Positions 48,974 to 59,015 of a DNA stretch of 64,000 nucleotides are shown here, in pieces. Every line of letters begins with the position of its first letter. The first letter of the stretch is position 1. The notes under the pieces were generated by a model that was not told the origin of the DNA, made no database searches, and saw nothing but the letters and a program-made list of their open reading frames with translations. This stretch comes from Cercophora sp. LCS_1 (taxonomy: Eukaryota > Ascomycota > Sordariomycetes > Sordariales > Lasiosphaeriaceae): positions 1,116,001-1,180,000 of the forward strand of contig JAPZLL010000007.1 in assembly GCA_036250225.1 (NCBI GenBank), given 5' to 3'. The translations under genes were made by a program, and so were the position numbers.

Positions 48974-51766
48974 ATGTCCGCACACGACGGACCCGTCGCC
49001 GAACCGGCGCAGGAGCAGAAGCCCTCTCCCGACACAGCTTCCGACAAGGAGAATGTAGGTGCCCTCGACGGCCGGTCCCTGGCCTGGTTGCACCACCGCT
49101 GGCCCTAGTGATTGCTAATCGCGGCCACCGTTGCACAGGACACCTTTGAAGATGCCGTCGACACCGCCTCGGTGCGGTCCCTGACTAGGCGAAAGTCCTC
49201 GAGTGTGCCCAAGAAGTCCGATAGCCCGGTAGCTTCTGACATCGACGACGATGCTCCGCCCGCGGCGGCCGTAGAACCCCAGGCACAAACACCCGAAAAG
49301 AAGATCCCCCACCGCATCTCGCAGACATCGGTAGCTTCGCTTGATAACGTCAACCTGGACGACGATCAGGCTCCTGCTGCCCCCGCGGTCCCAGGCAAGC
49401 CACCCCAACGACACCTCGACGTGCCCGTAGCGACAGCGGTTGCTGACTCGAGAACAGACAAGAGTCCGGTCGAAAAGGAAAAGGAGTCGTCCAAAACTAG
49501 GTCTTTTAGCAGCATCACCAGCGCCTTGCCCGCCATGCCCTGGTCACCGCCGCCCGTCGATTCCCCCACCAAAGCCACCCCGGCCGCCGTTGCCCCGGCA
49601 CCGCCCGCCCCAGCGCCGATCGGTAGAAAACTCACGAGCCCGTTTTCGTGGCTCTCGCGGGGCTCGTCTAAAGAGCAACCACCAGCACCGCTACCAATCG
49701 CCTCACCTAGGAGGAACACGGCGAGTTCGGTCGCGACCATGACGAGCAACCCCGAAATGATGCTGAGCAAGCTGGAGGAGGAAAAGGGTGGCAATGGCAT
49801 TGGTGCTGCCGGGTCGCGAAGCAGCCTCAAGGACCGCTTCAAGCTGCTTCGTATGAGGGACGAGGCCGGGATTCCCATTGAGGAGGAACAGAATGGCTCG
49901 GTGGGAACTCCGGTCGTGCTGCGGACAGGAAGCGAGGATAAGGATACCGGGCTAGGGGTGCAACCACCGCCGTCCCCGTTGCCAGCGAGTCCCAACCCGG
50001 CTCTTGCGCCGGGAACAGCCTCGGGCGTTGGTGCCGGGCCGTCGACGTTCTCGGATGGCCCTGTCGACTGGGATCTGTGGCAATCGGTTGTGTACGAGGG
50101 CCCAGCTGCGGTTGCGAGGACGAGTGCTGAGGAGCTCAACAAGGCTATTGCGACTGGTATTCCAAATGCCATTCGTGGTGTGATCTGGCAGGTGTTGGCC
50201 CAGAGCAAGAATGAGGAGCTGGAGGTTGTGTACAGAGAGCTTGTCGCGAGGGGTACCGAGAAAGATAAGGACAGGCGAAGCAACGGTACGACAATCAGCG
50301 GCAACCTTAGCACCAAGGAGTCGACATCATCAGCATCGTCAGTTCACTCGGAACATTCCGGACCTAATGGCAGTGGCAACGGCGCACCCTCACCCACCGA
50401 GAAGGATTCAGAGTCAGTCCTCCGAGCGCAGGCCGCAGCAGCAGCAGAGAGGAAAAAGAAGGAGAAGGAGGACTTGGTGATGCTGCAGAAGCTGGAAAAG
50501 GTGATTCGGCGAGATCTTGGCGCCAGGACGAGCTACTCCAAGTATGCAGCTGCACAGGGGCTTCAGGAGGGCCTCTTCGGCGTGTGCAAGGCCTATGCTT
50601 TGTTTGACGAAGGCGTTGGCTATGCACAAGGAATGAACTTCCTTATCATGCCGCTTCTCTTCAACGTAAGACTGTGCTTTCTTTTCAGAGATGTTTGCTA
50701 ATCTGTGCACAGATGCCCGAAGAGGAGGCCTTTTGTCTCCTAGTGCGGTTAATGAACCACTACCACCTGCGCGACCTGTTTATCCAGGACATGCCTGGCC
50801 TTCATATGCACCTCTACCAGTTTGAGAGACTGCTTGAGGATCTTGAGCCAGCCCTCTACTGCCACCTTCACCGAAGGGGCATCTCCCCACACCTCTACGC
50901 CACCCAGTGGTTCCTGACCTTGTTCGCCTACCGATTCCCTCTCCAGCTTGTCCTCCGAATCTACGACCTGATTTTCTCCGAAGGTCTTTCTGCCATTATC
51001 AAGTTTGGCATTGTCCTTATGCAGAAGAACTCTGCCGCTCTCCTCGCCATGTCCGATATGCAACAGCTCACCACATTCCTCAAGGACCGTCTCTTCGATG
51101 TATATATCGACTCCGCGCCAACGTCTCACTCGATCCTCGAGAACGGCTTTTTTGGAAGCAGTTCGTCCAACATGGACAAGGAGGTTTACCGTGCCGACCA
51201 GCTCGTCCGCGACGCCTGTGAAGTCAAGATCACGCCTGAACTCCTTAAGCTCTATGCTACCGAGTGGGAGGAGAAGACCCGTGCCGAAAAGGAGCGCGAG
51301 ACCGAGTTGGAAACGCTGCGAAATTCCAACGCGAGTTACGCCATCAAGGTCCGCCGCCTGGAAGAGCGCATTGAGGCCGTTGATCGCGAGCAGGCCACAC
51401 TAGCAACCGAGCTCGTCCACACCAAGGTCGAGAACGAAGAGCTGAAAGACGAAAACGAGAGTCTCAAGGGGCAAGTCCAAGAACTCCGGAATGTCATCCA
51501 GCAGCAACCCCTCGAGATTGAATCTGCCTGGAAACTCGAGCGGGACGACCTGATGAAGCGGAACGAAAAGGTTCACGAGGAGAACCAGAAACTGGAAAAG
51601 GAGCTATCCGAACTCGAGGAAGAACTAGTCCAGACCAAACTCCGTTACGCAGAGGTATGTCCATCTCCCTTCCCAGTGCCTACACATGTCTAACAGACCA
51701 TAGATCAACGCATCACATGAGACTCTCCAACGAAGATGGCTGGAGATGAAGAAGCAGTTTGACTAG
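48974..51766 (+). CDS. TBC-domain Rab GTPase-activating protein with C-terminal coiled coil (Gyp5-like)
   Basis: Four exons (48974-49054, 49139-50665, 50713-51654, 51704-51766) give about 870 residues. It should stimulate GTP hydrolysis on a Rab GTPase in vesicle traffic. The N-terminal third is Pro/Ser/Ala-rich disorder. The TBC domain spans about 365-670: GIPNAIRGVIWQVLAQ, then a roughly 60-residue polar insertion, the arginine-finger region IRRDLGART (Arg490; one residue longer between Asp and Arg than the usual IxxDxxR) and the glutamine finger GYAQGMN (Gln524). Downstream are FLTLFAYRFPLQLVLRIYD and a strong coiled coil at about 713-850. Architecture (disordered N terminus, TBC, coiled coil) matches Gyp5/Evi5-type GAPs; the Rab target is unknown. 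The last exon adds 20 residues, and its acceptor was chosen because the nearer CAG leads to an early stop. Confidence 0.9.
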
Positions 51767-52804
51767 AGGTTTTCCTTTTTTTTTAGAAACCACACCTGTA
51801 TCATGGCATTTGCATTTTTTCACACTGCCTTGTTCTTGGCTCGGCCTATGGGGAAAGGAAAGCCAGATTCATGTATCAACCATACACACACAACCCGGCG
51901 TTGGGAAAAGAGAAAACAAGATCCCTTTTTTTTTGTGGTGCCCAAACTTTGATGAAACAATGACGAGGGATGGATTGGGGGATGAGACTTTTTTTTTCTT
52001 TTCTAGTGAGTGAGTGGTCTGAGAGTACCTTTCTAATGGATAGGGAATGGAAAGAAACGTACGGAATGGAAACTACCTACCTACCTTCCCTTTTTACATT
52101 CGAAACTGATGATAATGGAGAAGCATGATAGAAATGTGGTTGGTGTAGTGTGTGCGTTGGGGTAAAGACGATTGGGGCATGAAACATTTTGCATGCATTC
52201 AGCATCCTGGCGGTGCGCGATGATGGGGTTATGGAGGTGATCAGTGATCGCTTTAGTTCAGTGTATACAATTTTAGTGAGACCATTTTGGCAGAGGCTTG
52301 GTGTCTTGGGCTACCTGCCATGATGGAGATGCTTGTGGCTTGTGTGCTCATTGTGACAGAGACTTGATGTTGTCCCGACTACCTACCGTGACAGAATGGC
52401 TATGTGTTCATGTCATTGCAAAACAGTGGCTTGACAGATTCAGCAGAAAAACGCCAGTCACCGACCCGCGGAAATATCACAAAACTCAAAGAACGTGACG
52501 AACGTCAGACGGCTGTTTTGCTTCATGGTATTGTTCATTTTTCCTTCGCCCTAAACCCGTGCCCAGCCTGTTCCCGGTGGTGAAGTGCAAAGGCGTTGAA
52601 AAACGCAGTTTACCCCACATTGTTTCATCCGCGCATCATTGCGGACGAGCGACAAGCAAAAATGAGTCCTGACCATCAACACCCAGGCGAAAAGCCAATG
52701 CAAGCCCTTTGATCGTCCCGAGACACCTGTCCAGCCGTCGTGACACACACAACAACCACCGTCGCCGTGTTTTCCTCCCCGTCCGTCTATCCTAGCACCG
52801 CCGT
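51767..52804. other. Convergent 3' flanks of the TBC gene and RPS8
   Basis: About 1 kb with T-runs near 51775-51784, 51930 and 51990, short CTAC repeats near 52075 and no gene seen. Confidence 0.5.
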
Positions 52805-53740
52805 TTACTTGTGGTGGATCTTGCGCTGGTAGAAAGCGAGCTCCTCACCCTCGAGGATGTAGCCATCAGCACGGCCGGACTGGCCGGGACGGCTGGAGAT
52901 GACGGCATAGAGACGACCGGCCTCGAACTGCTTCTCGAGAGCACCCTCAACCTTGCCGGAGGCGGCGAAGCGAGCGGCCTGCTTCTCCTGGACGCTCTTG
53001 GACTTTTTGGTCTCCTCAACGGTCTGGCCCTGCTTCTGCTGGCGGCGACGACCGAGGAGCTGGCCGTAGTGGTCCTCGTACCACTGACGGAAGGGAGCAG
53101 CGTCGATCTGGACAACAGCCGACTTGGTAAGGGTGTTGGTACGGACGAGCTCGTTGTTGGAAGGGTGGTCTTTTGCATCTCTCGTCAGCTCCTCATCTCT
53201 CTAATTCATTTTTGGTGCAACTCACAGGCGACGACAATCACACGGGTCTTGCGGGTGATACCCTCAGTGGCCCAGGCAAAGTTACCCGAGTCGAGACGGA
53301 GGGCACGATACTTGTGGTTGCCACCGCGGGTACGGACGGTGTGGATGCGCTTGGCGCCGATACGGGTATTCGCAGGCTGACGACCCGCCTCGAAGGCTCT
53401 CTTCTTCCCTGCCGCGCTTGTCAGAAAAAAGTTCTAGTGTTCAAGCGTGAAAAACAGGCTCAGAACGCGAGGGATCGGGTCAGAAACACAAGGTCCGTCA
53501 AGTCTCGATTTCTCGAGGCTGACGTTGCAAGCGTTCTTCCCCTTTCCAAGCGGACCTTCGAGTATTATATGTATATTATTTCATCGCGCGGGGAAGGACA
53601 TACGGTAGTAACTGTTGAGCGAGACATGTTAGCTATGTTGATCTTGAAAGCACAAAAAAAAACGAAGGAAAGGGAAAGACTTGCGCTCGCTTGGCACCGG
53701 TGTGCGAGCGCTTGTGCCGAGAATCTCTGGAGATACCCAT
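52805..53740 (-). CDS. RPS8: 40S ribosomal protein S8 (eS8)
   Basis: Minus-strand exons 53740-53685, 53611-53604, 53408-53226 and 53169-52805 give about 203 residues, the normal length. The chain begins MGISRDSRHKRSHTGAKR, continues through AYYRKKRAFEAGRQPANTRIG, then IHTVRTRGGNHKYRALRL, and ends ILEGEELAFYQRKIHHK. It belongs to the body of the small ribosomal subunit. The first intron is unusual: keeping the conserved frame requires a GC donor (GC then GCAAGT at 53684), a CTAAC branch site near 53630 and a CAG acceptor, followed by an exon of only 8 nt (TTACTACC). The only GT nearby, 4 nt downstream, gives the wrong frame. Introns 2 and 3 are GT-AG. The gene converges on the TBC gene. Confidence 0.95.
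53612..53684 (-). other. Non-canonical GC-AG intron in RPS8
   Basis: A 73-nt intron begins GCAAGT, the usual sequence of functional GC donors, and ends CAACAG, with CTAAC as branch site. It is inferred from the need to join Arg18 and AYYRKKR in frame. Confidence 0.8.
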
Positions 53741-54690
53741 TTTGTCGGTGTCTGTTGAACGGAGTTAATATTCGTGCTCAAGGGTGGTCGGCAATTGGCA
53801 AAGCCGTTGTGGTGGTTGCTGCTCACCTCGATGGTCGTCGGTGGTTGACTGGTCGGCTGGTCGATTGTGGGATGTGAGATTCTAGGCGGGCACTTGATTT
53901 TGGAAAATGTGGGCGAAATTTTTCGGTTCTTTGTTGAGCCGCGGCCGGTGGCAGAAAAATTTGGTGGGCCCTGAGCTTAGTACTAAAGTACCCTTGGCCA
54001 GGGCTGAAGTGGGGTGCCCCTGTGCTAAGCCAAGTTTGGATGGAGCTTCAACCTTGCGCCGCTCAGCTCATCAGAGTCGTTGGTAGAGAAGAGACCTGTT
54101 CAGCCGGTCTTACTAGAAGTATAGACACATTTGGAGGGCTGCTATTGCGATTGAGAGACCATATGGTTTTCAAGGTTCTTGGATGGTTTTGTCAAGAGTT
54201 ACGAAGAATGTGAGCAAGAGACACTGGTGTGGCTGGGCTGGGTTCTCTTCCCGCCCACACAAAATTGCCAAGGTTCTGGTGACCTTCTAGCAGAACCCCC
54301 AGGTTGCAGATAATTGAGAGACAGAGTAAACTTCGAGATCTAGCCCTGCGTCATGGGAAATTTTAGGTTTCTCGCAAGCCTGGTCATGTCAAGCTGGGCC
54401 ATGCCAAGTCAACCAGATCACAAGAATGGGCGAGTATGTATGAGGGAGTCGAATTGATCATACAGCAGTTCAGTCCCTGGTGAAATGGAGCAGACAATTG
54501 GGAACGGTTCGCTGAACAGTAGTTAAGATTGAATCATTATGCTACTTGTAACCTGACCAACCCAATAACCCAACATAACCTAACCTGGATGAGCAATTGT
54601 TTATACCGTCATGATAAGAAAACGGGGCAGGTCTGGTCATAGAGACATCGTAAACATCACCCCTATCCAGCCCATACCAGCGGAAAGTAC
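53741..54690. other. RPS8 promoter and CTF4 3' flank
   Basis: Both neighbours are on the minus strand. No gene is seen. A short CCTGACC/CCTAACC-like tract lies at 54550-54590, resembling the longer one downstream of TOM1. Confidence 0.5.
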
Positions 54691-57291
54691 TTAGAAATCA
54701 TCGTCATCATCGTCCCTCCCCTCTCCAACCTCCCGTATCTTCTCAGACAGCACCGTCTGTCCATACCGCTCTGCAATTTTGATGGCAGCCTCCACCATCT
54801 TCCCGCTCCGGTCACGCAACAGACTAACAATCTCCAGCGCCCGCATGCCGCGCTCTTCGCCCTCGCGACACTCGATCGCTAGCAGTTGCAGTAACGTCTT
54901 GTCGATATCCAGCTCCAATCTCGCCAGCGACGCCCGTTGACTTGTCGTAGCAGTGGTGGCGTCAACGAGATCAGCGAGCTGAGATGCTTGGATGCCCTTG
55001 AGCAAAAAGTTTTGCTCCAGCGCGCGGGATTCGGGCTCTGGCTCGGCGGATTCCGAGTCCGAGGCTGAGTCCATGTCCATGTCGTCGTCGTCGTTGTTGG
55101 TGGCCTTTTTCGGTTTCTTGGTAGGTAAGGAGGAGAGGGGAATGGAAAAGTCGAATTCGGAGAGCAAGGGGCGCGGGAAGTAGGGATATGCGTCGCCGCC
55201 TTTGAGGATGATGCAGTGGAATTTGTTGTCGGCTACGGCGATGGGGTAATAGGTTTCTTTTTTGCGGCCTGATGCGAGGCGGGGGAGGAGTTTGGTATCG
55301 AGGAGGGGGATCCATGATGCCCGTGATGGTTGACGCCAGTGGAGGAGGGTGAGGAGGGTTCCTGTTGAGTCGTAGATGCAGGGGTCCTGGGGAGGTTAGC
55401 AGGAAGACATACGGGAGAGAGAGAAGGGAAGACATACACCGGCATCAGAGAAGAAAACTGATTTGACAGAAGCCCCAGGGGGGAGAGCGACAGTGTCCTC
55501 GTTTTGGCAGATCTCATCACGTTTGATGTTTTCAATGGTGTAGAGAAGGCGGGAGGTGCCATCTGCACCGACAGGCCCATTGCCCATGGTAAGCACGTAG
55601 TCACGCCAGCTAGCGCAGGTCACCATGGGGGTGGATTTCGGGCGGTAGACACGGTACGGGACGCCAAAGAGGGTGAAGATGCGCACATAGTTGCCGGTGG
55701 TGGTGACGGTCACAAACGAGTCGCTGAGAGACATGGCGAGTACAGCTTCACCCTTGGGGAGCTGAATGCGCCAATCATTGCGTTGGGTCCAGGTCTCGTG
55801 GGGACGGTAGAACACAACGGCTGGGGTATCGTCTTTGGGAGGGCACGAGAACAGAGTGCCGTTCTCGTTGAGACAGGCTTTGTCGTATAGGAAGGTGTCG
55901 GTGAAGTGAAAGTCGCGGTGGTATTCATGGTCGTAGAATTCGACCGTCACGGTGTTGTGCGAGTCCTGGTCCACCGTCCACACAAAGCCGATGAGGTTGA
56001 GGCAGAGGTACTTGCGATTACCTCGCCAAGGGGTCGATCCTGGCTGGAACGCTTCATGGTGCTGGGCATGGAAATACCCCCCTCGTTTCGCAGGGTGTTC
56101 GCCAAAGATACCATCATCATCTGCTGGCCGTTTTCGCCCAGCATTGAGGGTGTATCCAGCCCCATCATCATCAACCACAAAGTCGTCCAAGTCACCATAG
56201 TCCTCATCCAACAAATCCTCAAGCTCGGCGTCCGAGTCCCTCCGTGGTCGAGCAGCTAATGGCTTATGACCATTGGTCTCCGGCCTCCGCCCATTGGCCG
56301 AAACCTCATTCAGCGGATCGTGGATGAACGGCGCCGGCTGCTTCGGCAACTTCAGCATGGACGCAAACTGTTCCGACACAAAGTCCTCGGCGATGAAAAC
56401 TTCGCCATTGGTCGTGGTAAAAGACGCCAAGTTCTGCGTAGGATGCCACGCAATGTCCATGACATTGGGATACTCGTATCGCGCAACAACACTCTGATCC
56501 TTGGTCGACCAGATCAGGATCTTCTTATCCTTGCCCGCCGAAGCCAAAAACACGCCATTCGGAGACCACGCAAGCGCTGTGATTTCACCCTCGTGCCCAT
56601 TGGCGAACACCCTCTGCTTCTCCCAGTCGTTCTTGGACACCACTTGGATGTCCCGGAGGGGCGTGGGCACCGCGAATGCCCTCCCATCAGGATGCCAAGC
56701 AACCTTTAGACACGCCTCAGAATCGGTATGTTCGCGGCCAATCACGCCGTCCACCTTTTTGATAAGCTCGGGGTGTTCAGCCGTCAGAGAGTAGATATAA
56801 ATGATACCATCATCGCAAGAAAGCGCCAGCAGCGAGCCCTTGGGATCAAACGCGAGATGCTTTGTCGCCTTGTTGTGCTCCTTGAGCGTCTTGAGCTCCA
56901 AGCTGTCCTCGATGTTGACAAGCTTGACGGCCAACTCGTCACTGGCGATGGCGCACCACTTGCTATCGGGGGATATGGCGACATCGCGGACCGGCAGGGA
57001 CGTGCGCAGCAGGAACCGGTCGAACATCTTGTTCTCGAACTTGTACAGTGCCACGGTGCCATCTTCGTTGCCGGCGATGAAAAAGTCGTTGCTCGCTGCT
57101 ACTGCGATATTCTGCTCCTCGCAGTCGTCGATGTTGTCGGGCTCGCCATCGAAGCCGGTCTTGTAGACACGAATGGTATTGTTGGAACCGACGGTGACGA
57201 GTTTCGATCCGTCGGGCGTGTACGTGCAGTACGTTGCGCCTTGGGTGTGCGCGGGCCGGGGACGCGGTCTCGAGGCGATGAGAGACGCCAT
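54691..57291 (-). CDS. CTF4: Ctf4/Mcl1/SepB-type replisome adaptor (AND-1/WDHD1 orthologue)
   Basis: Two minus-strand exons, 57291-55438 and 55386-54691, flank a 51-nt intron (GTATGT...CCAG) and encode about 849 residues, matching fungal Ctf4/SepB. The protein trimerises and links the CMG helicase to DNA polymerase alpha-primase, and it supports sister-chromatid cohesion. An N-terminal WD40 propeller covers about residues 1-340 (TYTPDGSKLVTVGSNNTIRV, AWSPNGVFLASAGKDKKILI). An acidic linker follows (about 365-385). The conserved SepB/Ctf4 propeller runs from about 430 to 690 (CLNLIGFVWTVDQD, EFYDHEYHRDFHFTD, then MGNGPVGADG). After an acidic stretch (NNDDDDMDMDS) comes the helical C terminus (about 735-840), the part that binds client peptides. 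There is no HMG box, as is usual in fungi. It shares a 518-bp divergent promoter with a WD40 gene. Confidence 0.94.
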
Positions 57292-57809
57292 GGTTGCTCA
57301 ATTGATCGATTGTGAGTTGTATGTGTGGCCCTGAGATACCATGGTCTGTCCCGAATCTTGGCGGTGAAGTCGTTGAATGTCTCTGGCGGTGGAGGATGTG
57401 GATTTGGGGATTTACGTCGCGCTTGGTTGGGAGACGCGTCGAAGCGCGTTTTCAATTTACGAACGAACCCCTGAACGCGAACACGGCCCCACCACAGCAT
57501 CACCCCCCGCTAAAACAATTCGACCCCGCCAGCCGCAGACACCCGACAGGCCGGCATCGCATTTGTCAGGCATCGGTGGTGACTGACAAAAGTGACAAAA
57601 CGGTGGTTTCTCGAGGCAACGATTTAGGAGAATTGTTTTGTTGATACCTGGTCGGCAACTCCGATATCAAGAGATTTGCCTCAACCGCACCGTTTGAAGA
57701 GTCAGCCATACAGCTATAAAAGAGTTCAATATCTCTTTTCACCCCTCACTAATCAACATCACTCACCTCACCTCTCACTCGTAACATCACCTCGCTTCTC
57801 ACCATCAAA
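57292..57809. promoter_or_regulatory. Divergent promoter between CTF4 and the WD40 gene
   Basis: 518 bp between start codons. From about 57670 to the WD40 start the plus strand is C/T/A-rich and G-poor, probably the leader. A TATAAAAG-like sequence occurs near 57715. No specific cell-cycle element was identified. Confidence 0.45.
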
Positions 57810-59015
57810 ATGCAATCCTCCGACCCGGGCCACTTTTTCGAAACCGAGTATGCCCTCTCACCCCACCAAAATCCCTCCCAAAACAACTAACCATATAGTG
57901 CCCAAATCTCCCTCGCCGCCCGTCGCCTCTCAAAAAAATCCAACACCCACGGCACCCCAATCCCCCTAAAATCCAAACTCCTCGCCTCCATCCCGCACCC
58001 TCTCTCCCCTTCTTCGGTCTTAATCGCCGAATCAACCGGTACAATCCGGCACATCGACCTTTTATCACCCACCACAACCAACAAAACCTACCGTGGTCCT
58101 ACCACTCCGATCTCCTCCCTTGCCGCTACAAGCACAACTTTGTATGCAGGATGTTGGGATAAAACGATTTGGTCTTGGGATCTTGTTACGAGAAAGGTTG
58201 GGAGGAAGTTTGAAGGGCATGGGGATTTTGTCAAGGCGCTTGTGGTGGGCAAGTTGAATGGACGAGAGCTGTTGGTTAGTGGGGGGGTTGATAGGAAGAT
58301 TATCGTTTGGGATTTGGAGAGTGGTGTGCGGTTGCATACCCTGAGCGATGGGGTGGTGAACATGATGGGGGTGCAGAGTTTGGTTGTTGATTCTGTTGGT
58401 GGCAAAGAAGGGGAGATGGTGGTGGTGAGTGCGAGTAGTGATCCGCATATTCGCCGGTGGAGGGTCACCAGAGACGGATGGGAGCAGGTTGTTGATGCTC
58501 CTGACAAGGAAGGCGAGGAGAGACGGACGTTGCTGGTGCATGAGACGACAGTGTATAAGCTTGTTGTTGATGAGGAGGAGGGCGATCTGTGGAGCGGGAG
58601 TGGGGATGGGTCCGTCAAGTGTTTGGCTAGGGCGAAGGGGTGGAAGGAGGAGGAGAGGTTGGTGCATGGGGATCATGTCAGGGCTGTTGCGGTTACGGGC
58701 GAGTGGGTTGTTTCTGCGGGGCGGGATGAGGATATCAAGTTTTGGGACAGGGGGAGCGGGGAGTTGTATTGTACGTTGGAGGGGCATTATGATGAGGTGA
58801 CAGAGCTGGTGGTGCTTGAGGGGATGGGTAAGGTGGTGAGTGTGAGTATTGATGGGACGGTGAGGAGTTGGCCATTGGACAGAAAAGCTCTGGATGCGGT
58901 TGTGGAGGAGCAGAAGAAGGTTGAGGAGGTCGAGGGAGAGGACAAGAAGCCAGAGGGTGGATTGTTGTCAGCCGAGGAGGAGGCCGAGCTAGCTGCGCTC
59001 ATGGAGGACGATTGA
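57810..59015 (+). CDS. WD40-repeat protein of unknown role
   Basis: Exons 57810-57847 and 57899-59015 join over a 51-nt intron (GTATGC donor, CTAAC branch site, TAG acceptor) to give about 384 residues. At least five WD40 repeats are visible: AGCWDKTIWSWD, SGGVDRKIIVWDL, SASSDPHIRRWRV, SAGRDEDIKFWDRG and SVSIDGTVRSWPL. A charged tail ends in a helix, SAEEEAELAALMEDD. A single seven-bladed propeller would account for most of the chain, so it is probably a protein-interaction scaffold. I do not recognise a specific orthologue. It is divergent from CTF4, which may mean shared timing. The codon usage changes abruptly near 58140 from C-ending to G- and T-rich codons. Confidence 0.85.

Noticed and set aside
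51691..51703. Alternative acceptor (TAACAG) for the last exon of the TBC gene
   Set aside because: It leads to a stop after a few codons, whereas the TAG acceptor at 51703 continues the coiled-coil-like basic end.
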